Source of the DNA: Corydoras sp. C115
Taxonomy: Eukaryota > Chordata > Actinopteri > Siluriformes > Callichthyidae
Length of the DNA: 64,000 bases
Assembly: GCA_019802505.1 (NCBI GenBank)
Contig: JAFMOC010000051.1
Span: forward strand, 2,104,001-2,168,000
Reading direction: 5' to 3'
The notes under the pieces were generated by a model. The model was not told the DNA's origin, ran no database searches, and saw only the letters and a list, made by a program, of their open reading frames with translations. Made by a program: the position numbers and the translations under genes. The first letter of the stretch is position 1; every line of letters begins with the position of its first letter. Below, piece by piece: positions 47,395 to 60,600 of this stretch.

Positions 47395-50300
47395 GCACGC
47401 ATGTACATACAGTGGTATTTATATAGATAGAATATGAAGTATCTTTACTAGCCGTAGTCCACAGCACCTTGTTTACTTTACATCATTTTTGTTAAACCTG
47501 TATAATGTTTTAAACGTTGATGTAAATACATGTTATACCCTACATTAAATCCCTGTTAGACAGCAGATTCAGTCGTGTTTTCTATAACAGCATGCCTGAA
47601 AAATTGCAGATCACATGCCTAAGATAACATTTAATTAAACTTCATCTCAACATTCTGATAACCATCTTAACCCTTAATGCTTTTATAATTTAAGGCGCTG
47701 CCCTCAAACAAAGGTTTTCCTAGCCTCTAAAAAGCAGTAGTTATATTTTAATTTATTAGTGTAACATGATTGCTCCTGCTTTGTGGAGAATATAAATCTG
47801 TATCAATAAGTTAATATGATTTTTAGATGGCATGTACCACACACCTGTTAACTCCAGTTTATAGCGAAGGAGGTAATCAATTTTGAAATGTCTAAACATC
47901 CATCAGGGACACCGTTCTCTTTGAATTTATACTGAAATGAATTTTAGTCCTCTAAACACAATCAACCACGTTGCACTGCACATAAAATCAAGCTGAGCAG
48001 CTGTTTTCTAAAGGTAAACATAGGCTTAAAAACACGTATACATACTGTATGTTCAGTGAGGATGACACATGTTCCATCGCCACGCAATCAGGCTGTTAAT
48101 TATTTAGCATATTGAAATAATAATGTGCTACTTATGTTTCGGATGATGAGTCATGTTTGTGGTTGATTAATGAACCAACATTTATGGTCCTACCCTAATT
48201 GATTTTATAACGTAATCTATCCATTGTTGCCAGTTGCGGATGCAACGCCCAGCGAGATGCAATGACCCAGCACTGAGTGCAGTGGGCACAGACATTTCTG
48301 GTGCCAGGTGCAGCTGAATCTGCATCCTTTCAGCACTTCATTGTTAAACAAACATTCATGAGAGAGAAATGTAACACATGAAACCAATTTACTTATTAAA
48401 AGAAAGTGGAAAAAATGAAGAGTTCTTTAATTCCAACAAGGAACTTAGATCTGATAATCCTAAAGGTTTGAGAATTGTTGCCACATGCAGTTATGTATTA
48501 TCAGATATTGGATTTCTCATTAGATAACTGAAGTCTGATAATTTTGCCCTATTTGTTTAAATAGATCATTTTTTCTGCTTTTAGAACATACATAGTGTTT
48601 TTTGATAATCTGATAAACCTTGAGGTTTATAAACATAAAAACTAATTTTAAAGTGTTCAGAATTTTTTGATTGGTATTTCATAGTTTGAATCATATTTGA
48701 ATATTGAAATTTGAAATTGAGAATTGAAATATTGGGCAATTTTTTTTCCCCTTTTTTAATTATGTAGTTTATCTGGATCTTAGGACATGATGGTCACCAG
48801 CTGATCCTGTCATTGTGAGACGCGTGCAGCCCGAGACATCTGAGTGCATCACAAACCTGTTATTTTATTAATAGCATTGTTGTCCCCTCAAGACTTTGGA
48901 TGCAGACTGTAATGGCATCATTGCTGGCAGGGAGTGCAAGGACACAAAGCAGATTTGCAAGATTGCAGGCTCAAAGTGAATTTACACATACATATCAAAC
49001 AAGTTTGTGCAAGACCATGATACATCTACTCACACCTCTAAAGCATTAATATAAACTTGGTTATATTTGCTGTAAATTTGCACCCTCGTTTTTGGGTAGG
49101 GTGCAGGACAGGCAGTGGCATGCACAGCAACTCCCTAGCTGTCCTACAAATTACTAACTTAATGCAGAAACGCACAATTTCAAAATTCCAGTTAAAACAT
49201 TCCATTATGCAGTTCAACATGTATTACTCATCATAGTCTTGCACATGTTTACAGTGATTAGGCAACAGAACAGAGGAACTTGTGTTCTAACATCTAAAAA
49301 CCTTTTAGCGGTATTAGCTAGACCTAAAAAAAATAAATAAATAAAATATCTTAGGTGGGTCTATTAGGCCATTAGTCCACCCCATGGGACTAAACCTAAA
49401 CAGAAATTTAATTTGAAATCTGCAAAGACAAACTGTCTGCTGTATGTTGTGTGGTGTTTGCTCAATGCAGGGTGTTATTTAGTCCAGTTAAACACAATAT
49501 GCCTCTCTTCATTTGTTTCTTAACCACAAAGCAATTCCTCTTCCAGTCCCTGTACATCGTAGTTGTTAATTTGAATTAACAATTTTCAATAAAAATATTT
49601 CATTGCTAAATGTTTATTCCAGATACAAAACATTTAGCAAAGATTTATGTTCATTTAATGTTTAATATGTAAATGATGGTTTGGAGTATTGATTTCATTG
49701 CTTTAATGTTTGTGGAATCAACAGAGAACAAATCAAAAATAATACAAAGGAGTATTGAAGAGGATTCTTTTCAGAACTTTCTGAGGGACAACGTGAGGAA
49801 AGTTTTACCTTGTTAAAAACTTTATATAGTGCTAGTTTTTGTCCTGTGAAGATTTTACGATCTGTAGAACTGTAATTAAATTGACAGTGCTGGTGATGTC
49901 TGCATTTTCAGTACTGCAGAAACAAGCCAAAGAATGTCAGCATGCAAATCATTTTAGAGAGTTTTAATTTATATGTTTAATTTATAGATGTGACACTGTT
50001 GTGTTATAACCAAACAATACTCCACAACTGTCGACTAAATAAACCTATACTCTGATGTTAAACTTAAAATATGGTTCCAAAAACTTAATGTTTAAACCAG
50101 TTTTTAAGAAGAGCAGACTTTAAAATGTGAAAAATAGGGGTTATTGATTAGATATGTAACACAATGTCCATCACTGAATTTGGAGCATAGAGTGGTGCTG
50201 TAGAGTTAATAGCTAAATGTAAGGTAAAGCACGACCCAGTTTAAAAAAATTCTCGAAATTTAAAGCATAGGCCAGATCCATCTATATTGATTAGGTTTGA

Positions 50301-53300
50301 TTGATCAGATTATGCACATAAATCAGATGAAATACATCTAATCTCATTATCTTGACCGCATAAACAATGCAGTGATCTGTTCTTAATTATTATGACAATA
50401 ATCTTTCTGCTTACTGGTGTTCTTATTAGGAAGAAATCAATGTATAATCCTAGAGTATATTTCTATCAACATCAAAATGGGAAAAATAAGTGCTGATTTG
50501 TGAACCAAATTATTCACGTCGCCCATCATCATATTAGTTAACATTTACTAACACAATCTTGTTTGTCCTGTATCTGCCCTCATGATAATTCTAACCAGTA
50601 TTAGGTAATTAATACATAGTAATTAATAGATTTATGTATATGTTAAGTCATTTTTTTGAGACGAGAGCAATGTGTTGTTAAGCTCTTCCTATTAGAACTT
50701 GTAATCTGTTGTGTACCTTGTTTTAATGACCATCATTTAGTGTTTTGCCAGTCTGTTTTAACATGGAATTGATAAACATGTTGAGGCGAATCCGCTTTCA
50801 TAATCCTGGCTGGTGTCACGCCATGATATTTCTGTATTGCTAAAAACATATCTTCATAAAAACAAGCTTCATTGCTGTGTAGTTGTGAGATTAAAAAAGG
50901 GCAAATAGCAAAAAGTTAAGCTGCTTCAGTAAAAAAAGAAGTCACACACTGTTTCACAGCGACACATACACTTTTGCCCCCAAGCTGCAGTTGCCATTCA
51001 ACTTTTAAACCTGTTATGGTAAAGTATGCATGACTGTGTTTGGAGCTGAGAAACCCTTTAACTAACATCGTAAAATGACATCAACAGTTATCTTCTAATC
51101 CACAATACACACACAGTAATGTTTACATAAATAACTTTTACGTATACTTTTATTAGACTGAAACAAACCATAACTATAATTACTACCTGCCAAACCCAAA
51201 TTCTGGCTTGATTTATTTTAAGGGGAGCAGCTTGTAAGCTCCACAGAGGTTAGTAGTTTTCACACTGTGAGTGTGTTAATATATTTTGGTTAACTTATTG
51301 TGATGTGAACCTTTTCACATTACTTTACTTAGTTTTACCACACTGGGGCATAAAATACATTTGGAAAATGCTTGCTTTTTGCATTGGACTGTTTGTCTGC
51401 AACTCAAAACACACCCCCTTCAAAAGCACCAGATATAACAAAACAAAAACCAAAACAACACAAGGGGAAATCCAGACATTAAAACCAGATTGAATAAAGA
51501 TCAGGTATAATAATACTACAGTGTACAGGGTCACCCCTAGAGCATGTTTGCTTTTGTGTGTTTAATAGTTATTCTGTAGATCACTTCTGTCATCAGATTT
51601 TGACTTGGGTATTCTATTTTGATCATTAAAAAAAAATCATGATTAACATTTTATTCATCTTAAAATGTTTTCTGGCCTTGTTTTTCAAAATGTGACAATT
51701 TAGACAAATATCGAAAGATTTTGTTACAGTACATATGCATTATTTCCTGGCTTGATTTTTATTGTTTTTGTTTGATTATTTTCAACAATGTAAATGTCGG
51801 TCTTTTAAATGTTACAAGATGAGAGTCTCCTTAGCTTTATACACCTTTACACAATACACTGCAAGAATCACTGACTGTGGTGGATCTGGTCTAACTGCTT
51901 GTTCTACCTGACTTTCAAACTCATACTTCTTCAGTCAAATTGATTCTGCTGAACTGAAACCATTATAATAATTGCTCCAGTGGCTTTTACAGTAGCTTGA
52001 AAGAAAACATTGTGTTTTGTATAAAATTCCTGCTACTTCTTACCAATCAGGACAGTGGGTGAGCTGACCAGTGAAGGCACAATAAGCTCATCGGGTAGGG
52101 GTAGCAGACAGAGGCAAAGTATGGATGTACAGTATGAGAAATACAATGTAAAACATGGCACAAAATTGATATAATCGACATTGAAATCAATCATAGTTCC
52201 TCTTAAAATAAGTGTACACAGTAGACCTTTTGTATTTACCCTTTGCATTAAAACTTGCATTTATGCAAATGAGGGCTTGTCTGTATACAGTATTTAACAT
52301 GATATTATGTTAATAAGGTTGCAGCAAAAAGTGCTGTTTAAAAATACTTTCACAAAATGAATTCTTCATATGAATTTCTTTATTTTATACTCACGGAGCA
52401 CTTGGTTCGAAACAATCGTACACAATAAATTGCTTAATTTAAAGGGTTTCTTTTCTGAAGGATTGCTTAAAGAAATCTTTAGACATCCTCATTTAACATT
52501 TTCAGAGCTTTTTGTCATTTCAGATGGACCACTTAATTCGTCATTAACATCATCTTAAGTCTTTAATGCTTCCAACACAAGGATGAATTTCCTAATTTGC
52601 TTTGGTGTTGCTATCACATGGGCAGATGTCAGATCACAGGAAAACTGCTTGGCATAGAATTCAAGTATTCATCAGGACAGTAACATATCCAAAATCAGTT
52701 TAGTTTCAGAGAAAAACTGTGAGAAAACTCAAACTTACTAACATTGTAAAAAAAAAAAGTTGTGTAAACTGTTGTGTACTGAACCACAATACACACTGAG
52801 TAATGACTTCATAAATATCATATACATAGACTTTTTAATTTTGCGAAGGCTAAATCAAACCATCACCAAAACTACAACAACATTGTCCCAAACTCTGACT
52901 TAATTTATGAGGACCAGCTTGTGAGCTTTACACATGCCCTGTATGTTACACCACATTTGAGTAAATGTAAATAAACTGGTGAATGCATTTCTGGTGATTT
53001 GCAGTTCTAAATAAATAATAAAAACTCCATTCAGGACCAACATTTATAATCACTGAGATCTTCATTTTGATATGAACATTAGTAAAAGCAGACCCACGTT
53101 CATGCATTTCTGTTCATTGCTTAGCTTTTTGTTGGGTTATCTGTGACGGAATAATTTTTATTTGGTTTGGTGCCACCCCATAAATAGGTTTACTTACTAA
53201 CTATTTATGACTTTAAAAATTCTTATATTACCATGACACATTTACTTGTGTAATAAACAAAACTTTACAGCATACCTGCTTCATTAATATTCTAGGTGAT

Positions 53301-54455
53301 GGGAGTCTCAAACACATAGATCTTTCGGGATAACACACATTTGTTTCTTTGTTTTAATACCAGGTTTTTAGAGGGGTATGGGATGAAAATAATCATCTTG
53401 TTCAGGCCTGGAGTTTTATTTTTGTGCCTCTAGCTGTTAATTTTTTCCCCATGTATTTCTTTTAAATGTTATATGTACATTAGATTTTCAATCAATAATT
53501 AGCAATATGCCATAAAAATGTTTACCTTTTGATATTTTAAGTAGGTTCTCGTTAAATCAAAAGTTCCCATGCTGTCATTAGTAGTTGCCTCATTGCTTTT
53601 GATTTACCAATGTATATTATATTATTATATTCTTATATTATAAGCCTGCTCATATTTATTTCACTGCTGGCTCTACCTACTTTTATTTGTGTTCTCTGGA
53701 TCCATATCATAAAGTCATTTTCATATATATCCTGACAACAGGATAAAAAATTCAGACATATCACAACTTGCAAATGTTATGAATGTTTGTGAGCTGGATG
53801 ATATGGGAGAAGATTAAAGTTAGATTAAAAACAAAGTTATATTTTATACACTGTTGCCTCACTTGACCGAGATCCCCTGTGTTTTGTTTTACTGTCTATA
53901 TCACCAAATATTAAAAGGTCTTATTGGGATCATCTATCATTTTGAATTTGTATCGTGGGCTTACCTTTTAAATTCATCCTTGGCTCATATCTCCATAAGC
54001 ATACTTAAGTTACCTAAAATGCTCATTGCTTAAACCATATCTTGCAGCATACTGCTCTCATAGACTAGATCATGAAGAAAAGATCAACTTCTTATATTAA
54101 ACTTAATACATGTATTTGAATTTTTTTTTGTAAAACTTTGTGAGATCTCTTTTGTGCCCAGTGGCAATAAGACAGAAAAAACATAAATCTGCACAATTAT
54201 GCCTGTTTGTATTTTTTCTGTAATAGAATTTCTTTGAGAGTTTTGTACATTACTTCATATTACATAATACAATTTTAATATTTGTTTTTAGTAAAATGTC
54301 ACATGTCAAAGTTTACATAATAGTTGTAATAGTCAGTTATCCTCATACCAGTCCTTATCACCTTTCATAGTTTTGAACAGTTGGAGCTCACCAAGTGTGG
54401 TTTTGTAAATTTTATTTTTATTTAAATTACAATTTATTTATTTATTTTTTGACAG

Positions 54456-54604
54456 CTGTGTTTTTGCCTCACTATGACACAATGGAGACAGGTTTCCCAG
54501 CATCTGTCCAGTATGCCTAATCATACAATTATGGGGCTGTACCCAGAGATTTTCCCCATTGAGGCCAGGTACTACCTTCATGAATGGATTGAAGAGCAGA
54601 GATG
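54456..54604 (+). CDS. stat6: stat6 first coding exon (leader plus residues 1-44)
   Basis: Acceptor TTTTTTGACAG ends at 54455. Eighteen untranslated bases precede ATG at 54474. It encodes MTQWRQVSQHLSS and on to EEQR, with the last codon (Trp44) split 2+1 at the donor GATG|GTATGA. The N-terminal domain of STATs mediates tetramer contacts. A TTTA microsatellite begins only 8 bases after the donor. Confidence 0.85.
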
Positions 54605-54612
54605 GTATGATT

Positions 54613-54643
<31 letters not shown>

Positions 54644-57600
54644 TTTGTTTGTTTTACATTACATATTTAATTACAGGAATCAAAAGAAACTTGTACTTGA
54701 TTCTTACTTGATATTTTAAAAAGCATTTTTGATAATAATAATAATAATGATGACGTTTGGCTTAATGAAATTTGGAATTAAGAAGCTGAAACTAGTTTCA
54801 CAACCCGAACATATTCGGGTGCAAAAGTAAATGTATAAAAGAGAGGATGTTTTTACAATTACCTGATGGAATTGAATTGACCAGCTTTTCTCACAGTCAT
54901 TTAATTATTAAGTCGTCATAAATTACACTGCTTAATGTTTTTTTTAACAGAAATAATACTTTCTCTCTCAAGTGTTTGCTTGATGTATCAATATATGCAT
55001 GTGTGTTTGGCTCCAGGGAAGACATCAGTGAGAGCCAGGAAAGCCAACAAAGGGCAGAATTGTTACAGCAACAGATGGTGGAAATTTTGGAGAGTTTGGC
55101 AATTCTACCTAACTCAATGGAGCAGTTGAAGCTCCAGCACATCCGCCAAAAAATGGTATAAAGTCCAAAGCCTTTAATGTTAAATAAGTAGTTTGTTTTT
55201 AATCAGTTTTTCCTTTTATTATTTTTTAAATATAATTTCCTTTATATTATAAATTTATCTATCATAACACATGCCATTAATTCTAATATATCTCTGTTAA
55301 GTACTTTATTATGTTTATTTCTTAGTTAAAAATTTTTTTATGTATTTGTCTCATTATTATAATTATTATTACACAGTATGAGATTAAAAATAAAGTGAAC
55401 ATCGATTACATACAGAATCATGGTGGGATTACTTACTGCACTTGATAAAGTATCTATTGTTTGTTATTATTGTTTTGGTGGGTGGCACAGTGGTTAGTGC
55501 TTTTGCCTCACAGCAAGAAGGTCTGAGATTGATTTCTCGGCAGGGCAAACTACATTCATACTATGCTGTTTTCTGATCGCCTTGTAAACTAACAGCAGTC
55601 CTATTGCCCAGTTAGCACTGAGATGTAAAATGAGGACACAGAGGACAAAGATTTAGAATCTTTTTGTTATCATCTTCAGACAAATTTAAAACTGGCAGAA
55701 GGCTTGATCATGACTAAAATACGAATGAGTCATGCTATTTGCATAGTTAGAATAACTAGATAGTTAATTGCCTCAGGTCTGCGTCTGCCCTGCAATAAAT
55801 GGTAAACAGTCCAACCTATTAGTTACAAAGCTTTGAGATTGGTTTCAGCACCATTCCCCTGACACCAATCAGTTCAGAAAATGAAAATGATTGTAGCTAG
55901 TGCTTTTCAGAGGATTAGTGCCATCTTGGTTAGTGGAAGTAAACACCTAACCCCTTTAATTACTTTTCAGAGGGAAGTCCAGCCTTTACATCTGGCCATG
56001 ACTGTCAGAGATGTATTAAGAAAAGAAAGGCACTTTCTTCAGCAGACAGTAAGTCAATCACATGGAAACATTCACACACTAAAACACTTAACTCTTTCTT
56101 ATTGCAGACATTTGTTATTCGTTTCAGGAACAGTATTCATCAATTCCCATACCCGCAAATAACACCATACAGGACGCGACTGATAAAAAAGACATCGGAA
56201 ATTTGGAAACATTGAGGCTAAAGGTGTTTGATATTCAGAACTATCGTCAACAAGTACACCAGTTTCGAGAAGAACTCAACTGGGAAAAGCAAGGACTAGG
56301 TACAACATTCAGTAACCCATGCAGAAAAATGAGCCTAGGAAGTGTTTGAAAGTCTTACCAACAAATAATCAGTCAGTAAATTAGCCAGAGTTAAGTCATG
56401 ACTAATAGATATATAGATGTATCATGCTTAAAATCTTTTAAAAAGCATAATTTCTACTTTTCTTGGACAAAGAATAAGAAAGAGAATGTGAGATTTGAGA
56501 ACTTTGTATAGCTGTTATGATTAATTGATCTATTAGATAGTAAGAGGTCTATAAGTTTAGCTGCAGAAAGCAACAAGTTAACATTTTGTCCTTTATGTTA
56601 TCATATGCCTCTACAGGTGATAATCCCGATTTAGTCAAACAGAAACGCCTTGAACTTTTGGAAACACGGTTTCAAGATCATGCTGCGGTATGAAATTAAC
56701 GAATAAGTAATTTGTAATTCAGTACTTCTTTAAGATCTATGGATAGAGAGCTTTCATTGTATCTGTTTGTTTACATATAGAACCGTTTTAAGATGCTACA
56801 GGACGCGGTATGTTTACTGGACCAGTGTCAAAAAAAGCTCCTATACCATTTAGACATCTGGTGTTGGTCGCAGCTTCGCTCTACCATCGGCTGGGGTTTT
56901 AATGACGATCTCAACCCTCTGCAGACATGGTGGGAATATGTGCTTATGCATTTCTAATTTCCCTTATTTAATGATATACTTGGGGTATTTGTGTGTCTGT
57001 GAGAAGTTGTGGTTATTGTTCCTCAAATATGTCTGAAGGCTGTGTAGTTAAGTACTTAATAATTCATTCTGATACTCAATATTATTAAGTTAATCAAGCA
57101 AGAGACAGAAAAGCGAAATTCAGATTCAAATTGAATTTGTGAACAATTGTGAGAAATTAAAATTCTTTAAGTAGGTCAGTGGTTTTGTGCAAATTATGGT
57201 CTCAAAAAACACAGATAAGGATAAGTCATTTTTGAGCTCTTTAATATATTATACTGTATATTGTAGTCTTATGCAATGTATTGAATTCTAGAAAAAAATG
57301 TTTACCTTTTTCCCCCAAATGTTTAGTTTAACACATTCTCTACAGGAAATAGTTAAAAATATCCAAATCACATCACTCGCATGTTTTTGGACTAACAAAA
57401 ATACAAAATCCACACAAAAAAAGCTATGAGACAAAAAGCACTTTGTGTCACTGTGTTTTCAGCAGTATATGGCATAATGTTTTGAAATTTAGAATAACAT
57501 GTATGATAAATTATAGATAGATGTGTGTGTGTGTGTGTGGCAAATTGAACACGTCTGTTTGTGTTCTTTTACGTTTACTTTAAAAACATGTACATGCAGT

Positions 57601-57648
<48 letters not shown>

Positions 57649-60600
57649 TGTTTAGTTTGCCAAAACTGGAGTATTGCAGAGAAATGTTCTTTGAATAGAG
57701 AATGTGACACAATGTTTTAGGTAAACACATTTCACGATGATATACTGATAATAAAACTGGTTGAGCTGGTCTGATTGTACAGAAGTGCAGTGGCAGGTTT
57801 GCCTTTTGTATTAAAATTGCACCAGGGCTCTCAAATGACAAAAAAGAATAGTGCCAAACATTAATAAAAAATGAAAACCCAAACAATAAATCGTTATCGA
57901 TCATGTGCATTACTGGCAGGGTTCTCCACAATGAGAGGACACTTCTATAATAAGATGTATGTTTAAGATTATAATAAAAAAAAAACTGTAATCTATTTGA
58001 ACAAAAGCATGGGACAAACACACTATACCTATAGGTGTTTTTATAATTTTCTATAATTAATAAGTTTTTAGCTTCTCCCGGTTCTGGGAAGGCCTTTTGA
58101 GAGTTTGTAGTGTGTATGTGGTGATTTTTTTTTGTTGCCCTTTTAACCAGAAGCACTGATGTTGGATGAAGGAGCCTCTAAATCCTTTCTTCTCCTAGAA
58201 ATCTTTTAATTGCTGACTCGGCACTAAGGGATATGAAAAAAATGATTTTGTTGTACCTTGCACTTGTGTGTAAATTTAATGGCATTTGTCTCTTAATCCC
58301 TCTCTGTCATTCTTTCTTTCTCACAACAGGTGTGAACAAATCCTGGAAATTAATGGAAACCTGAGACAGGAGATGGCATTAGTGATAAGAGATCATGGAG
58401 CTACCAAACACTTTAAACAGCTGGAAGAAGAACTTGGCTTCCTTTTAAAGAACCTCATCCAAAAGTATTGTTATTTAGAGACATTTCATTATGAATGCTC
58501 ATGAACACAGCACATGATATTAAAGTACATTTGAAAGTGCTTTTAATTAGTAGATTACCTTCTTCGTTTACACATTCTCCACAAAAACATTTGTTTTATC
58601 CAACAGTGTACAATATCACTGATGCTATTACTGGCCTTTAATTCATTATGATCTTTACACATTGTAAATAAGTAATAGTTGTATATATGTAGTTTGTGGT
58701 ACTTTCCGGAGCAAGTTTGAAGTCCTAAGGTCTGAAACGTATTTAGGCAATACTGAGACTAGAACACTTAACCATCTTAACCACGTAACCATTGTCCAGT
58801 AGTTCACTCTGTGCAATTGGCTGTAGTCTCTGTGTGAAGCCATGTCAGACATAAAAGAAAAGTGTGAAAAAATAGTATGAAAATGATGCTGTAAACATTA
58901 AAATTATTATGTAACTGTGTTGCATAAATATTTATAGCTCAATGTTGATGTCTCCACTGCTTTCTTATATTCCTCAGCTCACTGGTGGTCGAGAAGCAGC
59001 CTCCTCAGGTGATTAAAACCCAGTCCAAATTCACCAGCACAGTGCGATATCTGCTGGGAGAGAAATTGTTGTGTTCAGGGAAGCCGGCGCATCTGAAGGC
59101 ACAGATCATCACTGAGTCACAGGCCAGGAACCTCGCACAAGGACCCATATCGCCGTAAGATCTTACACACACACACACATTTGTTTTTATTTAATGTTGG
59201 GACTTAGGTTTTTATACATTTCATAGAGACTTACCCAAACCTTAATCATTAATACTACCACCCTACCAACATTAACTATTACCAAAACTTTACTATAACT
59301 ATACAACATAATTATACTTTAAAACGGAATGATTTGCATTGTAGAGACCAACATTTTTTTTGCGAGTGTGTAAACATGTTTTGGTCCCCACAATGTTGTA
59401 TATAAATGTGAATTAAGGATTTTGCAGTAATGTTTATGTGGATAATTTTATTCTTGTTTTTCTCTAAAATTTGGAGTTGCATTTACAACTCTACACGGGA
59501 TGTTTGAGGTCCGTTGTTTGACTGCAATGTTTGTTTTCGTTCTAATGTCACAATGCACAGACACGCATCTTCACAACCGTGTGCACCGTGTAGCCCACAC
59601 ATATTTGAATTTCAAGCACCTAGATATGCAAAGAGTTATACTTTTTCTGCTAAAGATGAGTGTGAGATATAAATATTGTACTCCCCAAGAGCTGTGCACA
59701 CATGAACAAAGACTTGTGTAACCGCCCACAATGCACATGTTGAAACACCTAATTACGTAATCTGATCTCACACAGAAAGGACAAAAAAGACTCCTAGCCT
59801 GCACATTTGTATCGCTTCGTTGAAGGCAATGTTTTTGACCTTTATGCCCTACACACAACTGTGACGAGCTAACAGGCCCACAGACGCATGCAAACAGGAA
59901 ATAGTTTCTTTCCTGAATCAAGCTTGGGCATTGTAATCTGGCAGGGTTGGTAACTATGAGAAGTCGTAGTCAATGCCACTGATTACATGGCACATGAACG
60001 TTCTCTACAACATTTATTTTTGAGAACTTCTGATATGCAGTTTCACTCAGGTTCACAAGAAACAGCTTTTTGATGGAATGAAAGTTGTTGTATGCATCAT
60101 CCCATCAAAGCCAAAAATGAAAAAGAACTGATTTTATTTATGAGAATAAAATTAATGTAAAGTAAAGCATTGTCTTTACTCAGTGCACTCAGGACAATTA
60201 CACATGATGTAAATGTACAAATATGTAAATCATTAGAGCTTTGGAAAGCAGACCAAATATAAACAGAGAGAACATGCAAATTCCCCACAGATAGGTACAC
60301 CTGTGACCCAAAACTATGACTTTTTGATTTGGATGCAGTAATACTACCCACCTCATCACCATACCAACCATATATATATATTTTTTAAAAAAGACACTTT
60401 CAGTTTGGTGTTCAAAATATATGGCATTGCATAATGGACTTTTATTATATAAAAGCTTTTTCAGTTGCATAGCATAAGCAAGCTTTGGTATGGATTTACT
60501 TTGATGTGATGGGGTGTCAGAATTTTTTTTTTTTGTAAAGAAATGTTTCCTTAACATTTTAGATGCAGATAATAAAAAATGGCACAATGATATCCTACTT

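Larger units (their letters stand above)
41623..54455 (+). other. Putative stat6 first intron / intergenic DNA
   Basis: No coding sequence recognised over nearly 13 kb. It contains a truncated SINE with target-site duplication (44431-44608), a decayed LINE end (45709-45916), an ATT microsatellite (47361-47394) and AT-rich filler. A GAS-type TTCCTGGAA site at 43007-43015 is noted. An open frame at 42859-43098 has no recognisable motif. Confidence 0.4.
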
